From positions 1 through 64,000 of the forward strand of contig CAJTVQ010000007.1 of NCBI GenBank assembly GCA_910579935.1: a stretch of 64,000 bases of DNA, read 5' to 3'. The stretch is from an uncultured Lachnospiraceae bacterium (lineage in GTDB: Bacteria > Bacillota > Clostridia > Lachnospirales > Lachnospiraceae). Under the pieces are notes generated by a model that ran no database searches, was not told the origin of the DNA, and saw only the letters and a program-made list of their open reading frames with translations. Each line of letters begins with the position of its first letter. Position 1 is the stretch's first letter. The position numbers and the translations under genes are program-made. Below are positions 25,989-36,459 of the stretch, one piece after another.

Positions 25989-27341
25989 TCATGACCCGGC
26001 GGGCTGCATCCCGCCTTCAATTAATTTCTTCGTCTTCCATTTTCCCCCATAGTAACGCGCCACCGGTATCACGCAGCCGCAGCCCCATGACAGCGGCGTG
26101 GCGATCCATATGCCCGTAACACCGATGGCGGAAGAAAGCAGATAAGCAAATACCATGCGGCCGGCTAGTTCGGTCAGCCCCGCCACCATACAGGTATTGA
26201 TATCGCCGGAACCGCGGATCACATTCTGGTAACTCTGCATAATTCCGGCAATCAGATAGGCCACGCCAATAATGGACAGATACACCGCCCCGATCTCTAT
26301 GGCTTCCCCCGACACGGAAGCATCAAGGAAAATCCCCATCAGCCTGTATCGGAAAATAAAGACAAAAGCCGCCACAAAACTGTCCGCCAGCATCATCATA
26401 CCCAGAGTTTTCCTAAGCCCCTCATGGATACGTGCGAAATCGCCCTTTCCCATATTCTGTCCGGTAAATACGGACAAGGCCGTACCAATGGAAACAATAA
26501 TCTGTATCGCCATACTGTCGATCCGGTTTGCCGCCACATATGCCGCCATGACGGACGCCCCGTAAGAATTGATCAGCCGCTGGACGCTCATACCTCCGAG
26601 GGAAATCATACAGGACTGGAAAGCCGCCGGAAATCCCGTCTTTATGATCAGCAGGACAAAGTGCCGTTCCGGTTTCATCCCCATCCCTGCCAATCCCAGC
26701 AGATGACGCTTTTTCACAAGATATGCGATACAGATAACCGCCGACAGGAACTGCGACATCACCGTGGCATAGGCAGCCCCTGACACACCCATCCTGCAGA
26801 CTGTAATAAAAAATATATCCAGCCCTGCATTCAGCAGGGAAGAGACGATCAGCGCCGCAAGCGGCGTACGGGAATCCCCGGTACTCCTCAGGATGGCGGC
26901 AGCGCCGTTATAGGCCACACTGCCAAATACCAGACTATACAGGATGCGCAGATACTCCATGGAATATCCGGCCACATTCTCCGGAACGCTCAAAAGCATG
27001 AGAAAGAAACGGGAAGCAAATATGCCCAGCAGTGATACGCATACAGTTAAAATTCCCCCTACCCATATAAGGGAAACCACCGTTTTTTTCATTTGTTCCG
27101 AATCTTTACAGCCAAAGCACTGTGCCACAATAAGGCCGGCGCCGTTGCACAGCCCAAACACCAGAGCAAGCAAAAAAGCGGTCAGCGTTCCGGTACTCCC
27201 GACTCCCGCCAGCGCTTCCTCCCCAAGATACCTGCCTACGATCATGGTATCCACCACATTGTAAATCTGCTGAAACAAATTTCCGATCAGCATCGGCACC
27301 GCAAAACCAAGGAGCAGCTTTGCCGGTGAACCCTGTGTCAT
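25989..27341 (-). CDS. MATE family cation/drug antiporter, second copy
   Basis: About 450 residues with twelve probable helices. The start MTQGSPAKLLLGFAVPMLIG and FQQIYNVVDTMIVGRYLGEEA are MATE signatures, with a matching second half (IIKTGFPAAFQSCMISLGG). ATG at 27341 has GAGG 9 bases upstream. It is distinct from the copy at 4971-6332. A divergent AraC regulator 140-200 bases upstream suggests that the exporter responds to a ligand of that regulator. Confidence 0.88.
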   Translation of the reverse strand: MTQGSPAKLLLGFAVPMLIGNLFQQIYNVVDTMIVGRYLGEEALAGVGSTGTLTAFLLALVFGLCNGAGLIVAQCFGCKDSEQMKKTVVSLIWVGGILTVCVSLLGIFASRFFLMLLSVPENVAGYSMEYLRILYSLVFGSVAYNGAAAILRSTGDSRTPLAALIVSSLLNAGLDIFFITVCRMGVSGAAYATVMSQFLSAVICIAYLVKKRHLLGLAGMGMKPERHFVLLIIKTGFPAAFQSCMISLGGMSVQRLINSYGASVMAAYVAANRIDSMAIQIIVSIGTALSVFTGQNMGKGDFARIHEGLRKTLGMMMLADSFVAAFVFIFRYRLMGIFLDASVSGEAIEIGAVYLSIIGVAYLIAGIMQSYQNVIRGSGDINTCMVAGLTELAGRMVFAYLLSSAIGVTGIWIATPLSWGCGCVIPVARYYGGKWKTKKLIEGGMQPAGS

Positions 27342-27458
27342 ATCCTTCATCCTCTTTCCCTGCCTCTGTCTGTTCTTTTTTCTTATTGTACTGCATTCCT
27401 CCCCGCATACAATAAAAAATACTGACCTGAATTTTGTATTTTAGCGACATATTTCTTA

Positions 27459-27487
27459 TTTTCAGCTGCCGGAAAATCTGTTATAAT
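27459..27487 (+). promoter_or_regulatory. Promoter of the AraC-type gene
   Basis: TATAAT (27482-27487) follows a weak -35 box (TTTTCA, 27459-27464) with a 17-base spacer. Its -10 box overlaps the upstream in-frame ATG (27486), which is why the start at 27540 is preferred for the regulator. Confidence 0.5.
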
Positions 27488-27539
27488 GAAACAGCCGGAA
27501 CCAGAAAGAAAAAAGAAGAAAGCGGGGAAAACGCATACC

Positions 27540-28409
27540 ATGACAGAAAAGCCAGAAAACACCGGATTATACATAAGAAACTTAAGAATGCCGCAAATTT
27601 CGGCCGCAGACTTCGCATCGGTCAAACCGCCCTATCTGCATTTCCGGCGGCAGTACCACGAATACATCCTATATTACATCCTGTCCGGCGAACTGTTCCT
27701 CGCGGAAGACAGAAAAGAATATCATTTAAAGGAAAACGACGTTCTCCTGTTAGAGCCGTCCAAGGAGCACAGGGGACTGGAACCCTCCGTATGCCGTTTT
27801 TTCTACATACATTTTTCATGGGAAAATCTGAACCCGCACGAAAGCGGACATCTGTCCGGCCTGTCGGAAACGGGACAGGAAATCCCATTCCCCAAATATC
27901 ATACGATGGAAACCGGCCAGGGAATACTCCGGGCACGGGAAATCACGGAACGGATCGCTGCCGCCTTTCATGCGCCGGACATCCATAACCGATGGCTGGC
28001 TGCCTGCGTCCTGCAGGAACTGGCGGTCACGGTATCCGCAGATTATGCCAAAGGTATCTTCAGCCGGGAAATTCCGGTCAGCGGCAAAGCAAAACAGGTC
28101 ATTCCCGAATTAATCGCCTATCTGAACCAGCATTATGCAGAACAGATTTCAGGGGAACTCCTGCAGGAACGCTTCCACTACCATTTTGATCATCTGAACC
28201 GCCAGTTCCGGAAATGGACCGGCCAAACGATTTTTGTCTATCTGAATACGATACGCATCGCAAGGGCGAAACAGCTTTTGGAAACTAACTTCTATACGAT
28301 AGCGGAAGTGGCACGGCAGACGGGATTTCATGATATCTATTATTTTTCCAGGGTTTTCAAAAAACAGACCGGCATGACACCCGGCCAGGTGCGGAGGCCG
28401 CCCGGATAA
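27540..28409 (+). CDS. AraC family transcriptional regulator
   Basis: The 289-residue protein has an N-terminal cupin-like sensor (YHEYILYYILSGELFLAED, then HLKENDVLLLEPSKEHRGLE). The two-helix-turn-helix DNA-binding domain ends with IARAKQLLETNFYTIAEVA, TGFHDIYYFSRVFKKQTGM and TPGQVR. Such regulators usually respond to sugars or other small ligands. It is divergent from the MATE exporter at 25989-27341, a likely target. Confidence 0.88.
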   Translation: MTEKPENTGLYIRNLRMPQISAADFASVKPPYLHFRRQYHEYILYYILSGELFLAEDRKEYHLKENDVLLLEPSKEHRGLEPSVCRFFYIHFSWENLNPHESGHLSGLSETGQEIPFPKYHTMETGQGILRAREITERIAAAFHAPDIHNRWLAACVLQELAVTVSADYAKGIFSREIPVSGKAKQVIPELIAYLNQHYAEQISGELLQERFHYHFDHLNRQFRKWTGQTIFVYLNTIRIARAKQLLETNFYTIAEVARQTGFHDIYYFSRVFKKQTGMTPGQVRRPPG

Positions 28410-28445
28410 AAGTTACGTTTCGACCCCGCATTATTCCCATCTCTG

Positions 28446-28931
28446 TCACAAACACTGTCTGCTCTTAACGAACCTTCTCTTCTTCACAGCCTCCCACTCC
28501 ACATAAGCTGCCCATCCCATCACCGCTCCCACGCAGTTTAACAGGATATCGTCCACATCAAACGCCCCGAATGCACTGAATAGCTGGAACACTTCAATCC
28601 CCAGCACAAACAGGAAGGCATTTAACAGCAGCACAAAAAAATTCCGGCTCTTCGGCTGTATATAAGGCAGCAGAAAACCAAAGGGAATAAACACCACCAC
28701 ATTCCCCACCAGATTTTCAAAACTATTCAGCATATAAGAATAATCAATATACATCTTTATCGTCTTGAACAACGTAAAATTGGCGGTGTCCAACCCCTCC
28801 AGAATCACGTCTTTTTCCCAGCTGTTCACAATGACCCGTAAATCCTCCCACGGATATTTGAAAATGATCACCTTTATGACCACTGCAATATATATAAAAA
28901 ACACAACTTTCATGCGTTTTGACTTATTCAC
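28446..28931 (-). CDS. VanZ-like membrane protein
   Basis: The 161-residue protein has four probable membrane helices with the VanZ pattern: NLVGNVVVFIPFGFLLPYI and then LGIEVFQLFSAFGAFDVDDILLN, which holds the conserved E and D in the last helices. VanZ proteins raise teicoplanin resistance in enterococci by an unknown route, but most homologues have no link to resistance. The start is GTG, overlapping the truA stop (TGA) by 4 bases, so translation is coupled. Confidence 0.85.
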   Translation of the reverse strand: MNKSKRMKVVFFIYIAVVIKVIIFKYPWEDLRVIVNSWEKDVILEGLDTANFTLFKTIKMYIDYSYMLNSFENLVGNVVVFIPFGFLLPYIQPKSRNFFVLLLNAFLFVLGIEVFQLFSAFGAFDVDDILLNCVGAVMGWAAYVEWEAVKKRRFVKSRQCL

Positions 28932-29668
28932 TTATAACGAACCTCCACTAATGTCAATCCCTGGGCCGGCACGAGGAATCCGGCATCTTCCCTGGTTCCC
29001 CTGTCAAGCAGCCACTCCATCTGTCCGGCATCCCTCTTATGCATCCCCACTTCTAACAGGGTACCCGTCATAATACGTACCATATGGTACAGAAACCCAT
29101 TCCCGCTGAATGTAAAACGGATCTCATCCCCGATCCTTTCCATGCCAATGGCATCCACCGTCCGCACCGTGGACTTCCTGCTTTTTTTGTTGGACGTAAA
29201 CGCCCTGTAATCATGCGTGCCGCACAAAGCCTCCGCCGCACGGCGCATGGCATCCATATCCAGTGCATCCGGCAGTCTGTAAACATACCTTCTATCAAAT
29301 ATATGTGGCACATCACTGTTTAACACCCGGTAACAGTATGTTTTGCCTTTGGCGTTCAGACGGCTGTGAAAACGCTCCGGCACTTCCTCCGCCTGAATGA
29401 CCGCAATATCCTCCGGCAGGTAAGCATTCATATAATCCATGATCTCCCGCGGCGTCTTATCTGTTTCCAAGTGGAAATTCGCCACCTGCCCTAAAGCATG
29501 TACACCGGAATCCGTCCTTCCGGAACCGTCCACTTCCACCTTTTGCCCGCACATCTTTGTCAACAGCGCTTCCAGTTTTCCCTGAATGGTATTGGCCGTG
29601 CGCTCCTGTTTCTGCCAGCCCTGATATCTTGTTCCTTCATATTGAAGTATGACTTTTATGTTCCGCAA
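28928..29668 (-). CDS. truA: tRNA pseudouridine synthase A
   Basis: The 246-residue enzyme begins MRNIKVILQYEGTRYQGWQ and holds the catalytic aspartate in GSGRTDSGVHALGQVA, plus DYRAFTSNKKSRKSTVRT and FSGNGFLYHMVRIMTGTL. It modifies U38-U40 in tRNA anticodon arms. The start codon is TTG at 29668, directly after the dehydrogenase stop (TAA), with GGAGG 9 bases upstream. Confidence 0.95.
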   Translation of the reverse strand: MRNIKVILQYEGTRYQGWQKQERTANTIQGKLEALLTKMCGQKVEVDGSGRTDSGVHALGQVANFHLETDKTPREIMDYMNAYLPEDIAVIQAEEVPERFHSRLNAKGKTYCYRVLNSDVPHIFDRRYVYRLPDALDMDAMRRAAEALCGTHDYRAFTSNKKSRKSTVRTVDAIGMERIGDEIRFTFSGNGFLYHMVRIMTGTLLEVGMHKRDAGQMEWLLDRGTREDAGFLVPAQGLTLVEVRYK

Positions 29669-30652
29669 TTATGCAACCCTCCATGGATTTTCTTTTCCCT
29701 CCAGGAAAAGTCTGCAGCCTGCCAGAGAGTCGCGGACTACCGTCTCCACGCAGTCATCGGTGTAAAAGGCCATATGATGGGTCACCGTTACGTTAGGAAA
29801 ACCGCGCAGGACCGCAAGTTCCCTGTTATCCAGCACATCCGATTTCCGGTCATAATAATAAAGCCCGAATTCATGTTCCACCACATCCAACCCGGCTGCA
29901 CCGATCTTTCCCGATTCTATTCCGGCAATCAGCGCCTGTGAATCAATCAGTCCGCCTCTCGCCGTATTAACAATGACCACGCCGTCTTTCATCCGCGCAA
30001 TGCTGTCCTCCCCGATCATATGGTAATTGTCCTCCGTCAGCGGCGCATGAAGGGTGATCACATCCGCCCGCTTCCACATTTCTTCCAAAGACACATACTC
30101 CGCATAGTTCCTTACACCCTCTTTTTCAAACAGATCGTAAGCGATCAGCCTGCAGCCAAACCCGGACAGATTCCGAAGCACTGTCTCTCCGATCCGTCCC
30201 GTGCCGATCACTCCCACCGTTAAATCTTTCAATTCCCTGCCCTGAATCCCTTTCAGGGAATAGTCCTGAATATTCGTCCTCTCAATGATCCGCTTCATCT
30301 TACGGATGGACATAAGAATCATCATCACCGCATAATCGGCTACCCCATGGGGACCGTAAGGCGCATTCGCCACCGTAATTCCCAACTCCTTCGCCGCAGC
30401 CAGGTCAATGTGGTCATACCCGATCGTGCGTGTCACCAGATAACGCACTCCGTTTTCCTTCAGGCCCGCCAACAGCTCCCTTGTCATCTTGGAAGTGAGA
30501 ATATCCACACACTCACTCCCTTTTGCCAGCGCAAGATTTCCCCTGTCCGGCGCATCCGGACAAAGCGTCAGCTCCAGCCCCAGCTCTTTCCCATACTTCA
30601 CAAACAGCTCCCTCTCGTCAAACTCCCTGCAGCTATATACCGTAACTTTCAT
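29669..30652 (-). CDS. D-lactate dehydrogenase-like 2-hydroxyacid dehydrogenase
   Basis: The 327-residue protein has the NAD-binding motif VGVIGTGRIGETVLRNL. Catalytic residues are in YLVTRTIGYDHIDL (R), NTARGGLIDSQALIAGI (substrate loop) and VTHHMAFYTDDCVETV (H), as in fermentative D-LDH (LdhA type). It would reduce pyruvate to D-lactate and regenerate NAD+. It reads into truA with no gap. Confidence 0.88.
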   Translation of the reverse strand: MKVTVYSCREFDERELFVKYGKELGLELTLCPDAPDRGNLALAKGSECVDILTSKMTRELLAGLKENGVRYLVTRTIGYDHIDLAAAKELGITVANAPYGPHGVADYAVMMILMSIRKMKRIIERTNIQDYSLKGIQGRELKDLTVGVIGTGRIGETVLRNLSGFGCRLIAYDLFEKEGVRNYAEYVSLEEMWKRADVITLHAPLTEDNYHMIGEDSIARMKDGVVIVNTARGGLIDSQALIAGIESGKIGAAGLDVVEHEFGLYYYDRKSDVLDNRELAVLRGFPNVTVTHHMAFYTDDCVETVVRDSLAGCRLFLEGKENPWRVA

Positions 30653-30697
30653 TTATACAAGCCTTCTTTCCTTACATGCCAATTCATTCTCTGCGGA

Positions 30698-31894
30698 CTA
30701 CCGGTCGTCCTGCTCTCCTGTCTTTCTCCGCCGCTTCTCATACTCTTTCACCCCTGCCATATCCTCGTCCTCCAGCCGTCTGAAATTGTTGATCCCGGCC
30801 AGCAGAATCCGGATACTGTTAATCGTCGTGTCAAACACGCCTTCCTGATACATATTCACAACAATGATCCCTATCGGCACTGCAATGATCATCCCGAACA
30901 CCCCTGCCGCCTTATAGCCGATGAACAGCAGAAACAGGGTGGGAATCGGCGGCACGCCTATGGAATCCCCTACAATCTTAGGCTGGATGATCTGCCGCGC
31001 CAGCTGTCCGCCACACCAAATGATCAGCAGCCCCACCGCCATTTTATAATCCGAACTGAGTATTTTAATGACCGCCCACGGCAGCAGTACCGTTCCCGTC
31101 CCGAAAACAGGAAGGAAATCCAGTACCGCAATCCCCAGCGCGATCAGCAGCGCATAATTCACCTTTAATACGGTAAAGCCGATTACCAGCAAAACATACA
31201 TCCATATTTCTATTTTCAGCTGCGCCTTGAAATAGCCTCCCACGGCACGCTTAAAACTCCTTGCCATCATATCCCAGCGGTAAATAAGCGACTCCGGCAT
31301 ATGCCCCTTTACTTTCACCGACATATACTCCCGCTCCGCCACGAAAAAATAGGCGGAAAGCAGGCACATGATAATACCGATGATAATCGTAGGCAGATTT
31401 TTGGCAAAATTTCCCACTGCCTCTATGGTCGGCGTTCCGGCCTGTCCTACCAGTTCGCCTACAAATCCTTCCATCTGTTCCCCGATATCCGCTATCGTAT
31501 TCCGCACATCCTCCGGAAAACGGCTGTACAGTACATCCAGATTCTTTCCGATCGTCCGAAAATCCTCTTCCGCGCTGTTCCACATCTCCGGCAGTCCGTT
31601 CATCAGCCCCACTGCCTCCTGCGCAACCTTGGAGCCTATCAGATATCCTGCCAGCACCACAAGCGCGATAACTGCTATGATCACAAACGCCGTTCCGGCT
31701 TTTCTTCTGATTTTCAGCTTTTCTTCAAAAAAATGCACCAGTGGATTTGCGATCAGCGCGATGATCCAACCGATGAAAAAGGGCATGAAAAATACCAGAA
31801 TCCTCGGCAGCAGCAATAAGAAAAGCAGCAGGATCACCACCGCAATTCCCAGATTCATGATTACCTTTAAGTACGTCCTTGATGACGGTTTCAC
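30698..31894 (-). CDS. AI-2E family transporter-like membrane protein
   Basis: About 398 residues, seven to eight probable helices, with LPVFGTGTVLLPWAVIKIL and IIQPKIVGDSIGVPPIPTLF, the family's most conserved regions. Members are linked to autoinducer-2 export or Na+/H+ antiport; the real substrate here is open. The start at GTG 31894 (MKPSSRTYLKV) is chosen because GGAGG is 8 bases upstream; the GTG at 31903 is adjacent to it and less likely. The C-terminus is basic (EKRRRKTGEQDDR). Confidence 0.85.
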   Translation of the reverse strand: MKPSSRTYLKVIMNLGIAVVILLLFLLLLPRILVFFMPFFIGWIIALIANPLVHFFEEKLKIRRKAGTAFVIIAVIALVVLAGYLIGSKVAQEAVGLMNGLPEMWNSAEEDFRTIGKNLDVLYSRFPEDVRNTIADIGEQMEGFVGELVGQAGTPTIEAVGNFAKNLPTIIIGIIMCLLSAYFFVAEREYMSVKVKGHMPESLIYRWDMMARSFKRAVGGYFKAQLKIEIWMYVLLVIGFTVLKVNYALLIALGIAVLDFLPVFGTGTVLLPWAVIKILSSDYKMAVGLLIIWCGGQLARQIIQPKIVGDSIGVPPIPTLFLLFIGYKAAGVFGMIIAVPIGIIVVNMYQEGVFDTTINSIRILLAGINNFRRLEDEDMAGVKEYEKRRRKTGEQDDR

Positions 31895-31966
31895 AAAGAA
31901 CACCTCCGATTCTCTTCACTCGCCCCCCGCAGTCCTTCTTTTCCATGCCGGTATCAGACAGCCTTC

Positions 31967-32569
31967 CTACGCTTCCTCTTTCCCGGATTCCAGATACTGA
32001 TCCAGCACCGCATAGATTTCCTCCCTGCCCTGCTTGCTCAGAGCGGAGTAGGGAAGAACCGCCGCATCAGACCGCGCACGCAGCCCTGTCTTTACCATTT
32101 GGACATGCTTCTGCAGCTGGCTTCTCTTAATTTTGTCCGATTTCGTGGCAATGATAATCGGGAAAAAACCCTGTCTGCAGATCCAGTCGTACATCATCCG
32201 GTCATTGTCCGAAGGTTCATGCCGTATGTCAACGAGCAGAAACACGGCCCGAAGCTGTCTGCTCGTATGAAGATACCGCTCTATCATCTTTCCCCATTGT
32301 GCCTTGACCGCTTCGTTGGCGGTAGCATAGCCGTAACCGGGCAGATCCACAAAATAAAGTTCGTTGTTGATATTATAATAATTGATGGTCTGCGTCTTTC
32401 CCGGCTGGGCGCTTGTCCTGGCCAGAGATTTCCGGTTCATCAGACCGTTGATCAGGGAAGATTTTCCCACATTGCTCTTGCCGGCAAACGCGAACTCCAT
32501 ATGCGGATTGTCCGGAAGCTTACTGGTAATTCCGCATACCGTTTCCAAATTTACGCTTTTAATTATCAT
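31967..32569 (-). CDS. engB: Ribosome biogenesis GTPase YsxC/EngB
   Basis: The 200-residue GTPase carries G1 (GKSNVGKSSL), G3 (DLPGYGYA) and G4 (TKSDK) motifs, and TSAQPGKTQTINYY (G2). It assists assembly of the large ribosomal subunit. It lies 3 bases after lon, continuing the protease operon, as in many Firmicutes. Confidence 0.95.
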   Translation of the reverse strand: MIIKSVNLETVCGITSKLPDNPHMEFAFAGKSNVGKSSLINGLMNRKSLARTSAQPGKTQTINYYNINNELYFVDLPGYGYATANEAVKAQWGKMIERYLHTSRQLRAVFLLVDIRHEPSDNDRMMYDWICRQGFFPIIIATKSDKIKRSQLQKHVQMVKTGLRARSDAAVLPYSALSKQGREEIYAVLDQYLESGKEEA

Positions 32570-32571
32570 AT

Positions 32572-35022
32572 CTAATTCCTGTTCTTCTGCCCTTTCTTGC
32601 CATTCCTGGCCTTTGTATCCGTTTTATCTGCCGTTTTTTCATCCGCACGGACATTTTCACCTGCATACGCTTTTTTATCCGCCGAATCCTTTTCTCCCGG
32701 CTGTTCGGTGAACGCATGTGCCAGCACATCTTCCATGGTTTCCACGAAGTGAATCGCCAGTCCGGCTTTGATCTCTCCGGCTATTTCTTCTATATCTTTT
32801 TCGTTTTTCTTCGGTACAAGCACGGTTTTAATTCCCGCCGTCCTGGCCGCCAGAATCTTTTCCTTTAATCCGCCGATTGGAAGCACCCTGCCGCGCAGCG
32901 TAATCTCTCCCGTCATCGCCACATCCGCCCGTACCGGAATATCCGTAATGGCGGAAAGCAAGGCCGTCGCCATGGTTATGCCTGCGCTTGGGCCGTCTTT
33001 CGGCACCGCCCCTTCCGGAATATGGATGTGTAAATCATTTTTCCTGAAAACCTCCTGCGGTATCTTGTACTGTCTGCTCACGGAACGTACATAACTCATG
33101 GCCGTTATCGCCGATTCCTTCATCACGTCTCCCAGCTGCCCGGTCAGTTCTACCTCCCCTTTACCCGGCATCCGGTTGACCTCTACCTGCAGGGTTTCTC
33201 CCCCCACACTGGTCCACGCCAGACCTCTTACGATTCCGATTTCATCCCGTTCGTTGGCCTTTTCCGTATGGTATCTTTCTTTGCCGAGATACTTCTGCAG
33301 ATTGGTGGCAGTCACCTTCACGCTCTCTTTTTTATCCGTCAGGATTTCTTTTGCCGCTTTCCTGCAGATGCTTCCGATCTTGCGCTCCAGGTCACGGACT
33401 CCCGCTTCCCTTGTATAAGCCTCTATGATCTTCTTCAACGCGCTGTCACTGATGGAAAGCTGCCCTTCCGTCAGACCGTTCTTCTTATACTGTTTTTCCG
33501 CCAGATGCTCTTTTGCAATATGGAATTTCTCATTGGCCGTATAACTGGTCACTTCGATCAGCTCCATGCGGTCCAGCAGCGGCCTTGGAATCGTCTCGGT
33601 CGAATTGGCCGTAGCGATAAAAAGCACCTCGGACAGATCGATCGGAAGTTCCACATAATGATCCCTGAACTTATTGTTCTGCTCACTGTCCAGCACCTCC
33701 AAAAGCGCCGATGAAGTATCGCCTTTGTAATCGCTGCTTACTTTGTCAATTTCGTCTAACAGCATCAGCGGATTCTTCACGCCTGCCTGCCGCAGCCCGG
33801 CCACAATACGTCCGGGCATGGCGCCCACATACGTTTTCCGGTGGCCCCTTATCTCCGCTTCGTCCCGCACGCCTCCCAGGCTAATGCGTACATATTTTTT
33901 ATCCATTGCCTGTGCCACGCTCTTTGCAATGGAAGTCTTTCCCGTTCCCGGCGGTCCCACCAGGCAGATGATCGGCGACTGTCCCTGCCTGGTCAGGCAG
34001 CGCACTGCCAATGCCTCCAGAACCCTCTCCTTCACCTGTTTTAAACCGTAATGGTCACGGTTGAGCACTTCCTCCGCTTTTGTAATATCCGTATTATCCT
34101 TTGATTGCTTATCCCACGGCAGCTCCAGCAGCGTCTCGATATAGCCCCGCTCCACTGCACTTTCCGAACTGCTCTGTGGCAGCCCTTTAAAACGGGTAAT
34201 CTCTTTCTGTATCTTTTCCTTTACCTCTTTTCCCGCTTTCAGCTTTTTCAAGTCCTCTTCAAACTGCTCCGCATCGGAAAACGAATTGTCCTCTCCCAGT
34301 TCTTCCCGGATAAACTGCAGCTGTTCCCGCAGCATATATTCTCTCTGGTGCTTATCCACCCTGCCCTTGATTTTTTCCGACAGTTCCCTGCGGATTCCGG
34401 CCACTTCAATTTCACGGGACAGGATATCCGCCAATACCTGATAGCGTTCCTCCGGATCAACGGCAGCCAGAACATTCTGCTTGCTTTCAAAATGGAGCGG
34501 CATATTGATGGTGATCTGATCCAGCAGCCGCCCCAGATCATAAATATCCTGAATATGGCGCTCCAATGCTGCGCCGTTTTTCGGATAATACAATGCATAG
34601 CCGGCAAACAGTTCTTTCATCTGCCGCACCATCGCTTCCTCCTCCACCGTTCCCCTCAGACGGAAGTCTTCCTCAATTTCCCCGATTTCTCCTTCCAGAT
34701 ATTCTTCCTTCTCCGTAAGGGAGAGCAGTTCCCCCCTGGAAATGCCTTCCACCATCACACGCACAATGTTTTTCGGCATCTTAATTACCTGTTTCACCAG
34801 CGCAATGGTCCCTATATGATATACCTGCTCATAATCCGGTTCGTTTTCTTCCGGCTGTTTCTGCGTCACCAGAAATATTCTCTGGCTCTCCACCATAGCC
34901 TGTTCCACCGCAGCAATGGATTTTCCCCTGCTTAAGTCGAAGTGGATAATCATCTGAGGCAGTATGGTCATTCCACGCAATGCCACCACCGGCATATATC
35001 TTGTCACTTTTTCATCATCCAT
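32572..35022 (-). CDS. lon: ATP-dependent protease La (Lon)
   Basis: The 816-residue protease has the N-terminal LON domain ([20 protein letters not shown]), the AAA+ module with Walker [10 protein letters not shown] and Walker [11 protein letters not shown], and the serine-lysine protease domain with [18 protein letters not shown] and the lysine in [10 protein letters not shown]. The last about 45 residues are a lysine-rich tail ([15 protein letters not shown]) that is longer than usual. It degrades misfolded and regulatory proteins in the cytoplasm. Confidence 0.97.
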   Translation of the reverse strand: MDDEKVTRYMPVVALRGMTILPQMIIHFDLSRGKSIAAVEQAMVESQRIFLVTQKQPEENEPDYEQVYHIGTIALVKQVIKMPKNIVRVMVEGISRGELLSLTEKEEYLEGEIGEIEEDFRLRGTVEEEAMVRQMKELFAGYALYYPKNGAALERHIQDIYDLGRLLDQITINMPLHFESKQNVLAAVDPEERYQVLADILSREIEVAGIRRELSEKIKGRVDKHQREYMLREQLQFIREELGEDNSFSDAEQFEEDLKKLKAGKEVKEKIQKEITRFKGLPQSSSESAVERGYIETLLELPWDKQSKDNTDITKAEEVLNRDHYGLKQVKERVLEALAVRCLTRQGQSPIICLVGPPGTGKTSIAKSVAQAMDKKYVRISLGGVRDEAEIRGHRKTYVGAMPGRIVAGLRQAGVKNPLMLLDEIDKVSSDYKGDTSSALLEVLDSEQNNKFRDHYVELPIDLSEVLFIATANSTETIPRPLLDRMELIEVTSYTANEKFHIAKEHLAEKQYKKNGLTEGQLSISDSALKKIIEAYTREAGVRDLERKIGSICRKAAKEILTDKKESVKVTATNLQKYLGKERYHTEKANERDEIGIVRGLAWTSVGGETLQVEVNRMPGKGEVELTGQLGDVMKESAITAMSYVRSVSRQYKIPQEVFRKNDLHIHIPEGAVPKDGPSAGITMATALLSAITDIPVRADVAMTGEITLRGRVLPIGGLKEKILAARTAGIKTVLVPKKNEKDIEEIAGEIKAGLAIHFVETMEDVLAHAFTEQPGEKDSADKKAYAGENVRADEKTADKTDTKARNGKKGQKNRN

Positions 35023-35100
35023 TCTTACACCTCTCTGCCCGTCCCTCCGGACATCCGTTTCATCCTCGGAAAAGAACTTTCAAACTCTTCATTATGCACG

Positions 35101-35125
35101 AAACGCCGCTTCTTCGGCGGCGTTT
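35101..35125 (-). terminator. Hairpin between clpX and lon
   Basis: AAACGCCGC and GCGGCGTTT form a 9-base perfect stem with a 7-base loop. Only a short T run follows on either strand, so it would be a weak terminator or a processing site that lowers lon expression relative to clpX. Confidence 0.45.
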
Positions 35126-35158
35126 TCATCGTTTCCATTCCCTTCATATTCCCGGTTC

Positions 35159-36412
35159 TTATCTTGCCGGACGCATCGCTTCCCTGCGGATTACCAGTGG
35201 TTCACTGCTTCCCTCTACCGCGCCTTTCGTAACGACACACTCTACAATCGATTCATCGGAAGGAATCCGGTACATCACATCCATCATGGCCTTTTCCATG
35301 ATCGAACGCAGACCTCTCGCACCAGTCTTACGTTCAAATGCTTTATCCGCAATCGCTTCGATGGCATCCGCTTCAAAAGTAAGCTTTACGCCGTCAAAAT
35401 GAAACAATTTCTGATATTGTTTGATAAGAGCGCTCTTGGGCTCCTTTAAAATCCGCATTAAAGCTTCTTTATCCAGTCCCTGCAGGCTGACCGTAATCGG
35501 TACGCGTCCTACAAATTCGGGAATCAATCCGAACTTTACCAAATCCTGCGGCGTCACTTCTTTCAGCAGATCACCGATTTCTTTGGAACTCTTTGTCTTA
35601 ACTTCCGTACTGAAACCGATCGGGGTGCGGTCCAAACGTGACTCCACGATTTTTTCCAAACCGTCAAAGGCTCCGCCGCAGATAAACAGAATATTCGTGG
35701 TGTCTATCTGGATCAGCTCCTGGTGGGGATGCTTTCTTCCCCCCTGAGGCGGTACACTGGCTATGGTTCCTTCCACAATCTTCAAAAGTGCCTGCTGTAC
35801 ACCCTCGCCGGACACATCCCTGGTAATGGATACATTTTCACCCTTTTTCGTAATCTTGTCAATTTCGTCAATATATACAATTCCGTACTGGGCACGCTCC
35901 ACATCGTAATCTGCCGCCTGTATCAGCTTCAGCAAAATATTTTCCACGTCCTCGCCTACATATCCCGCCTCCGTCAGCGTTGTCGCATCGGCAATCGCAA
36001 ACGGTACGTTAATGATCTTGGCAAGCGTCTGGGCAAGAAATGTCTTGCCGGAACCGGTAGGTCCTATCATAATGATATTGCTCTTTTGAAGTTCCACATC
36101 ATCGTCATCTTTCGGTGCCGTAACCCGCTTATAATGATTATAAACAGAAACAGCCAAAACTTTCTTTGCTTCCTCCTGACCGATTACATAATCATCCAAA
36201 AACTCCTTGATCTCCACCGGTTTCAATAAATTGATGTCGAGTTCGTCCTCTATGGGGTCATCCTCATATTCTTCTTCAATAATATCCTCACAGATATCAA
36301 TACATTCATCACAGATATAGACTCCCGCCGGCCCTGCAATCAGCTTCTTCACCTGACTCTGGGGCTTATTGCAGAAGGAACATCTGATATCGTCGGAATT
36401 TTTCCCTGCCAT
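35159..36412 (-). CDS. clpX: ClpXP unfoldase subunit ClpX
   Basis: The protein of about 417 residues has the N-terminal zinc finger ([13 protein letters not shown] and CDECIDIC). The AAA+ core has Walker [14 protein letters not shown], Walker [10 protein letters not shown], and the pore region near GYVGEDVE. The IGF loop that docks ClpP appears as TPIGFSTE. It unfolds tagged proteins for ClpP. ATG at 36412 has GAGGAAA upstream and gives [11 protein letters not shown]. Confidence 0.97.
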   Translation of the reverse strand: MAGKNSDDIRCSFCNKPQSQVKKLIAGPAGVYICDECIDICEDIIEEEYEDDPIEDELDINLLKPVEIKEFLDDYVIGQEEAKKVLAVSVYNHYKRVTAPKDDDDVELQKSNIIMIGPTGSGKTFLAQTLAKIINVPFAIADATTLTEAGYVGEDVENILLKLIQAADYDVERAQYGIVYIDEIDKITKKGENVSITRDVSGEGVQQALLKIVEGTIASVPPQGGRKHPHQELIQIDTTNILFICGGAFDGLEKIVESRLDRTPIGFSTEVKTKSSKEIGDLLKEVTPQDLVKFGLIPEFVGRVPITVSLQGLDKEALMRILKEPKSALIKQYQKLFHFDGVKLTFEADAIEAIADKAFERKTGARGLRSIMEKAMMDVMYRIPSDESIVECVVTKGAVEGSSEPLVIRREAMRPAR

Positions 36413-36459
36413 TTCTTTCCTCATTTCTACGCTGTTTTCCGCGCATGTTAACAACCTGA

